NCBI GenBank assembly: GCA_030220185.1
Contig: JASPKZ010007247.1
Coordinates: 701,501 to 765,500 of the forward strand
Length of the DNA: 64,000 nt
Source: Diploptera punctata
Lineage: Eukaryota; Arthropoda; Insecta; Blattodea; Blaberidae
Reading direction: 5' to 3'
The position numbers and the translations under genes were made by a program. The notes beneath the pieces are model-generated. The model did not search any database and was not told the origin of the DNA. It worked only from the letters and a program-made list of their open reading frames with translations. Of the stretch, positions 54,323 to 64,000 are shown in pieces (the stretch's first letter is position 1; the number at the start of each line of letters is the position of its first letter).

Positions 54323-55221
54323 TGTAGCGACCTGGTAGAACCAACCAAGTGCTGCTTAATCATTTTGTACGTAGAGAGAGAGAAAGAGTACGAATACGAA
54401 TACGTTACTGCTACCTTCCGGGATCGCTGGGTTATGATACTGCTGTACTTAGTAAAGGGTTCCAAACATTCAACGAAGTTATTTACAACAAAACAGCCTG
54501 CCTCGGGCCCATAGAAGGCGGCTAACCATTCATCTTTCTTTTTCCACTTGAACATGCATATGAATATAACACTGATTATAATTTGCATGGACTGAACTAA
54601 TTTCGTTATGGGATAGAGAACAATGGCTATTCTTTAAATAAGAACAAGGGCGTAACATAAAATATTGGTTTTTAATACAAAATAAGTGTGGATTATTATA
54701 AAAAAATAAAGTAATATAAATAACAGAACTATATCTTGGAACAATCAATCAAACCCCAATAATAAACAAAACATAATAAGATAACGACATACCATTCCAA
54801 CAATCACACTCATACGTCTCTAAGCAGAATCGGAAATCCTTCTTCCATGCTGACTTAGATTAAATTAAATCCAACCATTCTTCGGTTTACAATCCACATG
54901 CTTATCTTCTGCATTACCATGCTAACTTCACCCTTTGCATGGTACACCAGAGTAGGATTCCAACACTGAATCCACTCGTAAAGAACCCAAACGCCACTTG
55001 TTAGGCCGATCGACTGACTGTTCAAGTCCACTGAGATTGCCGAGCATATATCAGGTTCGCCAGGAGAAGGGATGTGCGCTACCAAGATGCGCAATGGAAA
55101 GGGTAAAGAAGGAAGGGGTAACCACACGGAACACAGGAAACATTGGCAGGCTTCACAAATGTTCGTAAGCGGGAAGGAGCACGAAGATGATAACTGAACC
55201 GCAAAAGGCACTTTCGGTTCA
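54323..55221 (-). repeat. 3' LTR
   Basis: 899 bp, TG...CA on the minus strand, almost identical to 57264-58162. It abuts the LINE-A 3' end. The open frames inside both LTRs are chance frames. Confidence 0.93.
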
Positions 55222-55727
55222 ATAGCTCCCGCTACACTACACCCTCCGGGTAAAAAGAAAAAGTCCATAGACTTCCAAATAAAGTCCAGAGAAGCAATCC
55301 CACGTTGGGAGGGGAACATAAGCACTATTGGATTCCAGCGGTAACTTCAAAGCAAATCTTCCATCGTCCCCAATATCACGATCACCACACCTGCTTTCAT
55401 GTAGACTATTCCAGCGCTGAAAAATAGACTCCAATTTGATTCAGCCGCCATAGCACAACATTGCGGCGTTCCAGGTGAAGACTCGGGTGACGATAATCCT
55501 CGGATTGCCGGATCGCAATCCCGTTCCACCGCTTTCCAGGAATCCATAGTTCCAAAGCCACTATGTCGGTCAGCTGGGCACTCGGGGGTCGGCCGGATCC
55601 TCCAAGCGCTCGACTGCCGAACACTCCAGGCATATAGACTGTAGAACTGCCAATGTTTAAGGAAAGGTAAGCATACAAACTGAAACAAAGAACAGGCGAA
55701 AACAGGAAAGCAGAACCATAGATATGC

Positions 55728-55964
55728 TTAATTTAACATGTGTCGTAATACAAAGTATAGCTTTGACATTCCACTTTTTTCATTCAAAAAAAAAAAAAAA
55801 ACAAACTTGGAATTACTCGTAGCGTTACACAATTTGACATGGCCACTGACGTTTTCTAACTCCAGAGTTACTGGTGTTAGCAAGCGTTTTACAACATAGG
55901 GTTCAGACCATTTGAACATAAGTTTTCCGATGCGTTGTTCATCAGTAATACATTCTACTATCCC
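55728..55964 (-). pseudogene. pol remnant (integrase C-terminus)
   Basis: Within a minus frame, 55964-55803 reads GIVECITDEQRIGKLMFKW, SEPYVVKRLLTPVTLELEN and VSGHVKLCNATS. That has the look of the tail after the integrase core in gypsy-like Pol proteins (the basic-hydrophobic strand near GPY/F and the closing HVKLC motif). It begins only ~40 bp after the gag stop, so about 3 kb of pol has been deleted. The poly-Phe part after residue 84 comes from an A-run and is not real. Confidence 0.65.
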
Positions 55965-56002
55965 AAACGAAAATATATACATATATAAACAAACTACGTA
56001 AA

Positions 56003-56959
56003 CTAAGATTGACATTCTCTGGACAAATGCCCATACCGCTGACATTTCCAACACTGTAGATTCTTTTTTGAATACCCAGAAGGACGATTCGTCGAAGTAT
56101 TAGATTTACTTAAATTGTCGGTTTTACTTCTTTCACTAAAGTCCCTCTGTCTTTCAGCAATTTCAAAATCCGCCACTTTTCTGGCTAAGAGACACATTTC
56201 GGCTACATTCTGAGGTCTTGTAGCAAAAATCAAATGCTGTCTAGTAGCCGGGGACATATTTTGCAGAATAAGATCAATTAACTTCTCTTCTGAAAATGAA
56301 GGATTCAACACAAGTGAAGCTCCTTGCACATTGGAGATAAACTCCAACAAAGATTCCTTAGGCATTTGGAATCGACGTGACACAAATTTAATCCAAAAGT
56401 CTTCCAACAATCTAGGAGGCAACAATGAACACTTCACATGTTCTAAACTTTCCATCCAAGAGAATCTCAACTTAACAATTTCACTCCAGATTTTCAATAA
56501 AATTCCTCCGATGCAACTCAAAATCGAGTTTACAAAATACTCATCGGAAACCAATTTCAATTCGAAAATCGAGTTAATTTTGATGAGGAAGACCACTAGC
56601 GATTCCTTATCTTCACCATCACAGGGATCTACCTTTCCAATCAACTCTCGGAAAAGCCGTTGATTATTCTGCTCCATAAAAGAAGAAAGGTTGGAGACAG
56701 TTCCACTAGATAAATCTTTAATAGAACTAAGTCTACGATCACTCATGCTCTTGTGTTGTTCTGCCAAATAATCTTCTTGGGTTGCACCATCTACAATGAA
56801 CTTACGCTTTATTAATATTTGTTCAGGCTGGGAGAGAGAATTCATGTAATTTTTAAGCCGCTGACGTAATGTGTTTACATCACCTTCAACCTCTATACCT
56901 AGCAGGCCTAATTCACAAACGAGCTTATCTCTGGATATTACATCCACCCAGCTAGGCAT
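56003..56959 (-). CDS. gag: Gag protein of the LTR retrotransposon
   Basis: An intact frame of 318 residues if started at the Met at 56959; upstream in-frame Mets at 57022 add a hydrophobic stretch not expected in Gag, so I prefer the inner start. Residues ~8-40 (ISRDKLVCELGLLGIEVEG, VNTLRQRLKNYM) look like a SAP-type helix-loop-helix, common at the N-terminus of some insect Gags. The middle is a capsid-like helical region (EDFWIKFVSRRFQMPKESLL, EEKLIDLILQNMSPATRQHL). The C-terminus has one zinc knuckle CWKCQRYGHLSREC (C-x2-C-x4-H-x4-C) for RNA binding, then a stop two residues later. Gag packages element RNA into cytoplasmic particles. The frame is open while pol is deleted, which fits a parasitic, recently moved element. 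No host gene assignment is likely. Confidence 0.88.
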   Translation of the reverse strand: MPSWVDVISRDKLVCELGLLGIEVEGDVNTLRQRLKNYMNSLSQPEQILIKRKFIVDGATQEDYLAEQHKSMSDRRLSSIKDLSSGTVSNLSSFMEQNNQRLFRELIGKVDPCDGEDKESLVVFLIKINSIFELKLVSDEYFVNSILSCIGGILLKIWSEIVKLRFSWMESLEHVKCSLLPPRLLEDFWIKFVSRRFQMPKESLLEFISNVQGASLVLNPSFSEEKLIDLILQNMSPATRQHLIFATRPQNVAEMCLLARKVADFEIAERQRDFSERSKTDNLSKSNTSTNRPSGYSKKNLQCWKCQRYGHLSRECQS

Positions 56960-57222
56960 GTTTATAAAGTATGATAGACACAAGATGTAAACAACAATAA
57001 GCGAACGTAGTATTACTTGCATAAATCAGTCTCTGTTTTGGAACGAAGAAAGATGAATCAATGTTTACGTAATGTACAACAAACACGTAAACCAGTACTT
57101 AATAACTTCAACATAAGTACAGCATATCTTTCAATATGAAAAATACAAAGTAAACACTTTGTTACCATTTGGGCGCAATTAAACCCAAAAAAAACCCTTA
57201 ACCACGCTCTGAGAAACCATTT

Positions 57223-57263
57223 TGTAGCGACTTGGTAGAACCAACCACGCTCTGCTACCATTT
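57223..57263 (-). repeat. duplicated LTR end / primer-site region
   Basis: Directly inside the 5' LTR the last ~25 LTR bases (ggttggttctaccaagtcgc on the minus strand) occur again after tggtagcagagcgtgg. A putative primer-binding stretch (tggtagcagagcg), 3 nt after the LTR end, is thus followed by a second LTR end and a second, altered copy (tggtttctcagagcgtgg). I cannot name the tRNA primer. Confidence 0.6.
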
Positions 57264-58162
57264 TGTAGCGACTTGGTAGAACCAACCAAGTGCTGCTTAA
57301 TCATTTTGTACGTAGAGAGAGAGAAAGAGTACGAATACGAATACGTTACTGCTACCTTCCGGGATCGCTGGGTTATGATACTGCTGTACTTAGTAAAGGG
57401 TTCCAAACATTCAACGAAGTTATTTACAACAAAACAGCCTGCCTCGGGCCCATAGAAGGCGGCTAACCATTCATCTTTCTTTTTCCACTTGAACATGCAT
57501 ATGAATATAACACTGATTATAATTTGCATGGACTGAACTAATTTCGTTATGGGATAGAGAACAATGGCTATTCTTTAAATAAGAACAAGGGGCGTAACAT
57601 AAAATATTGGTTTTTAATACAAAATAAGTGTGGATTATTATAAAAAATAAAGTAATATAAATAACAGAACTATATCTTGGAACAATCAATCAAACCCCAA
57701 TAATAAACAAAACATAATAAGATAACGACATACCATTCCAACAATCACACTCATACGTCTCTAAGCAGAATCGGAAATCCTTCTTCCATGCTGACTTAGA
57801 TTAAATTAAATCCAACCATTCTTCGGTTTACAATCCACATGCTTATCTTCTGCATTACCATGCTAACTTCGCCCTTTGCATGGTACACCAGAGTAGGATT
57901 CCAACACTGAATCCACTCGTACAGAACCCAAACGCCACTTGTTAGGCCGATCGACTGACTGTTCAAGTCCACTGAGATTGCCGAGCATATATCAGGTTCG
58001 CCAGGAGAAGGGATGTGCGCTACCAAGATGCGCAATGGAAAGGGTAAAGAAGGAAGGGGTAACCACACGGAACACAGGAAACATTGGCAGGCTTCACAAA
58101 TGTTCGTAAGCGGGAAGGAGCACGAAGATGATAACTGAACCGCAAAAGGCACTTTCGGTTCA
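57264..58162 (-). repeat. 5' LTR
   Basis: 899 bp, the promoter-side LTR for the minus-strand element. Same sequence as 54323-55221 apart from a handful of changes. Confidence 0.93.
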
Positions 58163-58166
58163 AAGT

Positions 58167-58489
58167 TATGAATGATTCAGGTGTAGCATTTCTGATTAAT
58201 AACATTATGTAAAATATTATCGTTTAAAATGCATAATAAATTCGATAATGCATTTTAGAGTCTGTGCAATAGCGTCTTAATAAAAATGTGATTAATGACA
58301 TTTAACCTTTCTCAACTTTTTTTCCCACAGCGCATGCTACGATCGTATATCATTGTTTCTAAACATTGTGACATCATTTGCAAAGGTCTCGTCTTGGAGG
58401 TGTATCTCATGTTAGGGAGGCGAATGCATACAATTTACCGCTTTGTCTCTAAATTAAATGTATTGTCAATAATAATAAAAATCATCATC
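58167..58489. other. no gene seen
   Basis: The 58295-58507 frame has no recognisable domain. Confidence 0.4.
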
Positions 58490-58760
58490 TACCAGTCATT
58501 TATTTAGGCCACGTTTTGGCCTGTTTTTGTCTCTCTTGAGGTTCAGGTCACGTAATTTCTTCGTGGGACGCCCTCATTATCTATTTCCTATTATTTGTCG
58601 TTTCTAAAATATTTGATAATTTGTCTTCTGAAATTCTGTCCACGTATTATAGCCATTTAGATTATAATTTTATATTTTTATCAGGACTGAAATTGTTTTC
58701 AGTTATTCTATTTCGTAGTCTGACCTTATGTAATCAGGATTTTTATATGCCTATTTCATT
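58490..58760 (-). pseudogene. possible LINE-B-like tail
   Basis: Minus strand reads GRPTKKLRDLNLKRDKNRPK then RGLNK, reminiscent of the GRPxKRW ... DRNRPxxLNP end of LINE-B (compare 3478-3530). Upstream residues are too decayed to be sure. Confidence 0.35.
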
Positions 58761-58979
58761 TCTCCTCTTCTTATGTTTGGACCTTTAAAGATCCAAGATT
58801 CGGTTACAGGCTATAATTTTGTCCTATTTTCTTTAATGTTTACTTCGGTTTGAAATGCTATTAATTGTATGTCATTTTTATATCACAATCCATAAATAAT
58901 GAAGAACCACATCCTGTAAGAGAAGGCCCTGCTTTAACTGAATACGGCGTATCTAGACATGGCCGTCGATAAAAAAAAA

Positions 58980-59345
58980 AGAAAACAACACACTTTACCT
59001 CAGGTGTGAGTATTAGTAAGGGTTCATGAGAAGGAAAACTCCAAAAATAAACCCGGAAACAGGATTCTCGTCATCCGAGGAGAAGACAACCTAAGTGAAA
59101 GGGACCCCAGCAGAAAACCTCTGGACCTCCAGCTTGGGAGTTGTGCGTCGGGCTGGAAACCCACCATGTATAAAGATCTTTCTCAGCAATCTCACATGAA
59201 TAAATCGGACGGAATTACATGTTACTGATGTATAATCCTGGAGGACGAAGATCGGTGGAAGACCAAGAAAACACTGGACTGAACAATGTAATATCGAAAC
59301 AGGGAAAGATCTAATCCGTGAAAGAAGATGATGATGATGATAATG
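58980..59345 (+). pseudogene. LINE-B 3' scrap with 5'-region-like leader
   Basis: 59215-59345 reads LLMYNPGGRRSVGRPRKHWT, EQCNIETGKDLIRE and a (GAT)n tail. The stretch before (cagaaaacctctggacctcc, agcttgggagttgtgcg) resembles a LINE 5' leader rather than the C-terminal coding that should precede it. So the copy is internally deleted or composite. Confidence 0.6.
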
Positions 59346-59692
59346 TTATTTTTATAAAACGGTTTAACTTATTGGCAATGATAAAACAAATGATGAAAAA
59401 ACAACGATGAAAGAAAAACAATGATAAAAAACAATGATGAAGAAAAAAAAGATGAAGGAAAAACCAATGATAAAAAAACCAACGATAAAAAAACAAATAT
59501 GAAAAAAGATGAAACAATGATGAAAAAACAAAGATGAAAAAATGATAAAAAAAACAATGATGAAAAAAAGATGAAAAATGACGAAAAAAAATTATGAGAA
59601 TAAAATTGACGAGAAAAAAAAATTGATGAAAGAAACAGAGATGAAAAGAAAAGATAAAAAACAAAGGGACGACGACAACAACAATAATAATA
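59346..59692. repeat. degenerate (GATGAAAAAAC)n minisatellite
   Basis: About 25 imperfect units of gatgaaaaaac/gataaaaaaac starting right after the (GAT)n tail of the LINE-B scrap. The minus frames across it are F/I/S-rich repeat readings, not proteins. Confidence 0.85.
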
Positions 59693-59733
59693 TAATAATA
59701 AAATAATAGTATAGTAATAATATAATAATAATA

Positions 59734-59823
<90 letters not shown>
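59693..59823. repeat. long (AAT)n microsatellite
   Basis: About 40 units, perfect from ~59735 on. It yields the poly-Leu and poly-Tyr frames on the minus strand, which I reject as genes. Confidence 0.97.
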
Positions 59824-59839
59824 TAAAGAGAGATCTTGT

Positions 59840-59955
59840 AGCTGAAGTGGAAGCAATTTCTCTAAGGGAAGGAGATCCCAAAATCGAACCTCTAGTCCTC
59901 CGGATTGGGGGTTGTGTGGTCGACCAGCTCTCCACTAACTTAAAAATAATCTTTG
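59840..59955 (+). mobile_element. LINE 5' leader-like trace
   Basis: ctctagtcctccggattggg followed by ggttgtgtggtcgaccagct shares the cctccggattgggggttg word with 47520. Confidence 0.35.
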
Positions 59956-60054
59956 CTAAAACACCCAGTTATAAGCTTCGGATTTCGGACTGCTTTCATA
60001 TTATTTACATTAAATTTTGTTTTATGGAATAATGGAAATAGGATATACAGGATT

Positions 60055-60455
60055 CTAGTTTGAAGTGTTATGTTGTATGGGACATAAACAGTTGAAATAA
60101 AAAGAAGCTCTTGAACACCGAAATGGATTTCTTGAGACTGTGTTAATGTAAAACGTGTCTAGATAAACTGCGAAATGATGTGATGACAGAAGGAATGGAA
60201 ATGAAGACATATACATGATTATGTTCAGATGAGATGGTTTGGTTTGGTCATGTCAATAGACTGAAAGAACAAAGACTCTCTAATAAAGGATTAAAGTAGA
60301 TACCATCTCAAAGATGATATCGAGGTCGCCCACGACACAACTGGAGTGACGACATTGACGAGGCAATGACAACAAGAAACTTAGATATTGATGAATGCCA
60401 GAATAGAGAAAGATAGCGACTGGGGACGAATAGCGACGGCAAAGAAGAAGAAGAA
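60055..60455 (+). pseudogene. LINE-H tail fragment
   Basis: With frame changes: EMDFLRLC, CLDKLRNDVMTEGMEMKTYI, QMRWFGHVNRLKEQRLSNKG, YRGRPRHNWSDDIDEAMTTR and NLDIDECQNRER, ending in agaagaagaagaat. This is the W.GHV.RM C-terminal region of yet another LINE family. 5'-truncated and full of stops. Confidence 0.75.
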
Positions 60456-60982
60456 TACCTGACTTTTAATCCGTGTAGTTAATTTTCTTTCCAGTTATAA
60501 TTTAATCCTTTTATAAAATGATATTTTTATTAGTTTGATTCTTAGTTTAACCTCTCCCTTTTAGTTAATGTTACAAGCCCCATGCCACACGGGCTTTATA
60601 GTGATACGACCCGATAGGGGTAGTTAGAATTTTTCAAGAATTAAACTTTTAGATAGGCTTCTTTCAAAAGGGAAGTAAAGTCGTGTTTCCCGTGTCGTGG
60701 ATCTACGTATGTACTTAAAAGAACACACTGTTAAAGTCAACTATACGTTTCCAAATCTTTGGAAACTGCGAACTTCATCTGCAGCTCCATTTTTGGATAT
60801 ACCTCTCTCATCTGATCGATCTAGAGCTTCCTCAGTATCAATTCGCGATTTAAATCGAATGCCTCGTAGAGGTTCTTCGGTCCGATCTTTGTGAATAAGT
60901 CATGGTCACAAAGGCTCATGTCTGGCGAATTTGATGGATATTCGAGTACCTTCCCAATTCCACCTTCTAAACAAATTCTACT
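60456..60982. other. no gene seen
   Basis: The 60697-60894 frame has no recognisable domain. Confidence 0.4.
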
Positions 60983-62608
60983 GACTATTTAACTCATGCC
61001 ACAAATGCTAGTCAATGACCAATCACGTTTCAATAAATGTTGTTTTACAACCAATGACAGTCGTGTTTCACCTCGATCTTTATCGATTTCTCTTTATTAG
61101 CTCCTGCTTTTGTGATAAAGAAAGCTCCTCCTTTTTAATGTTCTGAACAGGTCAAAGGATTATTTTTCTCCAACAAATACATTGAATATAGCAAATAATG
61201 AAAAGATTCCTTGATTTTACTGAGTTGTTTACTAAAAAATAAATGAATAACTCGTAATGTTGATTATGATATATAGTTTGATGTGTTTCATTATTTCTCC
61301 ACTTGGGTGCACTCTTACAATATTGCGATCTTATTTGGCAATAAATAATATGATCAAGCAGCAGTGAATGAACATAACCTCACATTTCTGATTTGTTTTC
61401 AAACATCGCCGTTTACATTAAATATATAAATATTTTAAAATAACTATAGTTAAACAATGATTTGTGAGTAAACAGCTTAATTTTATTCGTTAAATAGTCC
61501 TAACAAATGCCACTCTTCATTTCCAAATTCTCTAGATAAATTCACTCCTCACTTCGTGTGTCGTGAATTTATCGATAATTTGGAAATCACTCGTGGCATT
61601 ACTTATGAACATCTTTTAGGGTGGTATTACTTACTAAATGTGAATAACTGCGAATGTATTCACAAAATATTGCTATTTCGAGATTTTCAATATTACAGAT
61701 TTATACAACATAGACTGTTCAACAATATACTAAGATTACAATGGTCACCGCTAAAATCGCTGATTTACAACAGTGTTGTCATTAATTATCGAATGCCCTA
61801 GTAATTCAGGAGAATGGTAAGTTATTCAGATTTACAGTATTTAATGCAGGACACTTGAAATACAGATCATTTACCCAACTCACCTCAGATACTATCTATC
61901 ATAAGTAATGCCACGAGTGATTTCAAAATTATCTTCACGACTCACGAAGTGAGGAGTGAATTTATCTAGAGAATTTGAAATCAAGAGTAGCATTAGTTAG
62001 AACTATTTAACGAATAAAATTAAGCTGTTTACTCACAAATCATTATTTAAATATACTTATTTTAAAATATTTATGTATTTAATGTAAACGGAGATGTTTG
62101 AAAACAAATGAGAAAAGTTATGTTTCACTTGTTTATCACTGCAACCATATCATATTATTTATCGCCAAATGATCGCAATATTGTAAGAATGCACCCTAGT
62201 GGAGAAAAAATGAAACATCAAACTGTATATTAATTAATTTCTGATGTCCTATGATGTAAATATGTCAATTACATTTTTCTGGAACGTTATTACCTGGAAA
62301 AAAATACGTTTAAGAAAATGCAAACAGTGGTTCCTTTTTTGTGGTATAATAAATTGCTACAAATGTTTTTATATTATCTCCCGCAACCATGATAAGGTTA
62401 CTTTCGTGCACTATATGTACAATCTGGTAGCTACATGTAGTCACTGCAAAATAATGCTATGACCTATGCAGAATGTTAAAATGGAAGAGTTTGGATAAAA
62501 TTAAACTGATAAAATCGAGGTGAAAAACGATTGTGATTGGTTGTAAATAAAAAATCAGTGAAATGTGATTGGTCATTGGCTCCCATTTGGGGCATGAGAT
62601 AAATAGTC
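60983..62608. mobile_element. FB giant foldback repeat, 1.63 kb
   Basis: Two FB units in inverted order: 60983-61608 (starting gactatttaactcatgcca) and 61898-62608 (ending ggcatgagataaatagtc), around a 289-bp spacer. Both carry the same blocks (aaacagcttaattttattcg, ttcaaacatcgccgtttaca, cacctcgatctttatcg-type outer part) and a subterminal hairpin next to the spacer. No target duplication seen at the outer ends. The spacer frame (61556-61801) has no recognisable domain. The frame at 62244-62462 lies in the right arm. Confidence 0.8.
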
Positions 62609-62920
62609 AAGTAAAGTAAAGTGATCCCACAACAGGCCTCAGGATGCCCTTGGGGTAGTAGGAGGTTAAGGCTCCCACTTTTTCCATACAATCGGCACTT
62701 GTTGTCAGCCGGGTTGTCAACCCTGCGTGACGGCCGCCTTTACCCCCACTACAAGAGTCTAGTACTCATTTCCGATAGAGGCTGAGTCGACCCCAGCGCC
62801 ATAGTGCTACCAGAAGGTTTGTGTCAGTTTAAAAATCCTGACCGCAACGGGACTTGAACCCTCGACCTTCCGGGTTGTATCTCAGTGCCTTAACCACTAA
62901 GCTACGGCGCGGCGTGCAAA
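62609..62920 (-). repeat. SINE-5, full length
   Basis: Minus strand: head cgccgcgccgtagcttagtg, B-box agggttcaagtcccgttgcg, body ctggggtcgactcagcctct, ccgtcacgcagggttgacaa, tail ggagccttaacctcctacta to gtgggatcactttactttac. Reference copy of the family; it abuts the FB end. Confidence 0.87.
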
Positions 62921-62950
62921 TATACATATTCAATCTAGCTTCCTTCTCTA

Positions 62951-63007
<57 letters not shown>
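62951..63007. repeat. (CT)n microsatellite
   Basis: About 28 CT units. Confidence 0.96.
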
Positions 63008-63012
<5 letters not shown>

Positions 63013-63054
63013 TTACACTGATTTTCCTTCTTGTTTTACCTTTTTTGTTAACTT

Positions 63055-63205
63055 TCTTTTTTATTCTCACATATACACACATGGACAGGACACACACGCA
63101 GACCCAAGGTGGAGATTTAAAATCCCCTACCCTGTCGGGAATCGAACCCGAGCCGCCGGAGTGGAAAGTAGGGACTCTACCAACTACGCCACAGCTACGG
63201 ACAGA
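63055..63205 (-). repeat. SINE-6, tRNA-derived
   Basis: Minus strand: gtagctgtggcgtagttggt (A-box-like gcgtagttggtagag) and B-box ctcgggttcgattcccgaca, followed by ggggattttaaatctccacc and cctgtccatgtgtgtatatg. Looks like a SINE head with short body; there is no Pol III T-run after the head, so not a tRNA gene. Single copy in the window. Confidence 0.65.
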
Positions 63206-63773
63206 CTGAAGGAAAATAAATAAGTTTGTTTCATGTCGTAGTTTTACGACAAGTAAATATCCTCAAATGTGAAAAAAGAAGTATTTGAGTAAAATATGTC
63301 GGCTCCTTCAGTCGTATATTTGAATTGTTACGATAATGGATAAGAACTTGGAATCACATTTATTTGTAGAAAGCCTCACGCACAGAGTGTACGTGATTGG
63401 AATCTATTTGATGCAACTGGAGTTTCTCTTATTTTCAAGCAGCCATCTTGTTAATATTCATAATTACAGAGAAAAACCACAACAGCTATTACAGGGCCCG
63501 TCTGTAGGAAGTGTCAACCTCGCTTTCATAAGAAACTTTCTTCACTCGACATTATCACTTCTTTTAGCTGTGTTTAGTGACGTCTTCATACGCAGTCCCC
63601 TCAATCTAACTGTAATCCCCAAATTACAAAGAGAGCAACAAATTCAAACTATATCCTTTCAATACTTTCATTGCACAAAATAATAAAATTAAATAAATTA
63701 CTGTAATATAATATACGTATATCAAAATCCGTTACTCATTTCAAGAAATTAAATTATTCATATACGCGTGTAA

Positions 63774-63777
<4 letters not shown>
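63206..63777. other. no gene called
   Basis: The 115-residue frame at 63336-63683 has no domain that I recognise and no repeat partner here. It could be an exon or chance. Confidence 0.35.
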
Positions 63778-63816
<39 letters not shown>

Positions 63817-63872
63817 TAATATTATTATTACTATTATTACTATTACTATTATTATTATTATTATTATTTATT
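63778..63872. repeat. (TAA)n/(ATT)n microsatellite, palindromic
   Basis: About 11 TAA units run into an ATT tract, so the whole can fold on itself. Confidence 0.93.
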
Positions 63873-64000
63873 TATTATTATTCTCTCTACAATACAGTTG
63901 TTATCCTACAACCCATTGTAAATTTTACTCCACAATAAATCCCTATTATCTGCATCACTTTCTGTTAATCCTCTCGGCATCATATTACAATGCACTCCTT

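Larger units (their letters stand above)
54323..58162 (-). mobile_element. LTR retrotransposon, young, pol-deleted
   Basis: Two 899-bp direct repeats (54323-55221 and 57264-58162) bound ~2.0 kb. Transcription is on the minus strand (gag at 56003-56959), so the 57264-58162 copy is the 5' LTR. Ends read TGAACCGAAAG ... GTCGCTACA on that strand. aagt at 54319-54322 and 58163-58166 is a likely 4-bp target duplication. By eye the LTRs differ at about three bases and two 1-base indels, so insertion is recent. Gag is open; only a scrap of integrase C-terminus remains and protease, reverse transcriptase, RNase H and the integrase core are gone. It would need proteins from a related full element. Ty3/gypsy-like is my inference from the Gag knuckle, 4-bp duplication and integrase tail. 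Confidence 0.93.

Noticed and set aside
54292..55325. Minus frames of 98 and 156 codons
   Set aside because: They lie in the LTR and recur identically in the other LTR (57179-58152); no domain recognised and broken by boundary changes.
55237..55688. Minus frames of 65-113 codons between pol scrap and 3' LTR (possible env)
   Set aside because: Overlapping, in different frames, no signal peptide, membrane segment or known motif; treated as non-coding.
59311..59935. Two long minus-strand open frames (181 and 188 codons)
   Set aside because: They translate (AAT)n and GATGAAAAAAC repeats into poly-Tyr/poly-Leu/Phe-rich strings; simple repeats without stops, not genes.
63130..63205. tRNA gene on the minus strand
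   Set aside because: Has A- and B-box-like words but no closed acceptor stem that I can draw and no Pol III terminator; SINE head. The same holds for heads at 4165, 22370, 28935, 36215, 38645, 43760, 50970 and 62900.

Overview
This 64 kb window is AT-rich, intron- and repeat-laden eukaryotic DNA, almost certainly from an insect with a large repeat-rich genome. A cockroach or termite (Blattodea) is the best guess, because of the non-LTR element families and tRNA-derived SINEs; this is a judgement from recall, not a search result. I found no host protein-coding gene that I can support. The only plausible host gene is an intron-containing tRNA-Tyr(GTA) at 16870-16960, with a T8 terminator. Nearly every open reading frame is a piece of a transposable element, usually broken by stops and frameshifts.

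Family labels are mine and used throughout. LINE-A: non-LTR element with a YADD reverse transcriptase, a C-terminal LYGCETWTL / RLRWAGHVARMGN region and a 3' end of GAGTTAGTTA; eleven copies, ten on +. LINE-B: second non-LTR family (LYGSE.W, RLDRIRNEDIR, GRPxKRW) with (GAT)n/(GAA)n tails; nine or ten copies. LINE-C, D, E, I: jockey/CR1-like 3' ends with AATAAA-type tails. LINE-G, H, J: further families with a W.GHV.RM tail domain. SINE-1 to SINE-6: tRNA-derived SINEs, recognised by B-box-like GGTTCRANYCC heads. Others are Helitrons (TC...CTAG|T), piggyBac-like MITEs (TTAA|CCC...GGG|TTAA), several other TIR MITEs, a long foldback family (FB), and a hairpin family (HP) flanked by 12-13 bp target-site duplications.

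Layout. 1-9.5 kb: SINE and LINE fragments, a Helitron 3' end, and a jockey-like LINE inside a piggyBac-like MITE. 9.9-16 kb: first HP element, LINE-B, LINE-C, LINE-A and LINE-J copies. 16-19 kb: tRNA-Tyr, unusual direct and inverted repeats, and a large piggyBac-like composite. 19-25 kb: LINE-A copies carrying other elements, and a Helitron carrying a foldback element. 25-32 kb: microsatellites, SINEs and LINE debris. 32-36.5 kb: piggyBac-like MITE, a composite Helitron with an internal ~145-bp tandem array, a 99%-identical 514-bp tandem duplication and a young SINE-2. 36.8-38.5 kb: an HP element split by a LINE-B. 39-42.9 kb: SINE tails, a giant foldback palindrome, a LINE-B split by a LINE-J, and a MITE. 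43-52 kb: Helitrons, LINE-B with an internal in-frame duplication nested in LINE-G, an inverted tRNA-like repeat, and SINE-3. 52-58 kb: the longest LINE-A, with a young, pol-deleted LTR retrotransposon at its 3' end (almost identical 899-bp LTRs, gag open). 58-64 kb: LINE tails, a long microsatellite, LINE-H, a second giant foldback repeat and SINEs.

The elements do not form a pathway. What the window shows is a layered insertion history: exact target-site duplications let the order of several insertions be read. The most unusual item is the HP family: hairpins with 140-190 bp arms, a short one-sided tail and 12-13 bp target-site duplications, which fits a retroposed (perhaps Penelope-like) origin better than an ordinary MITE.
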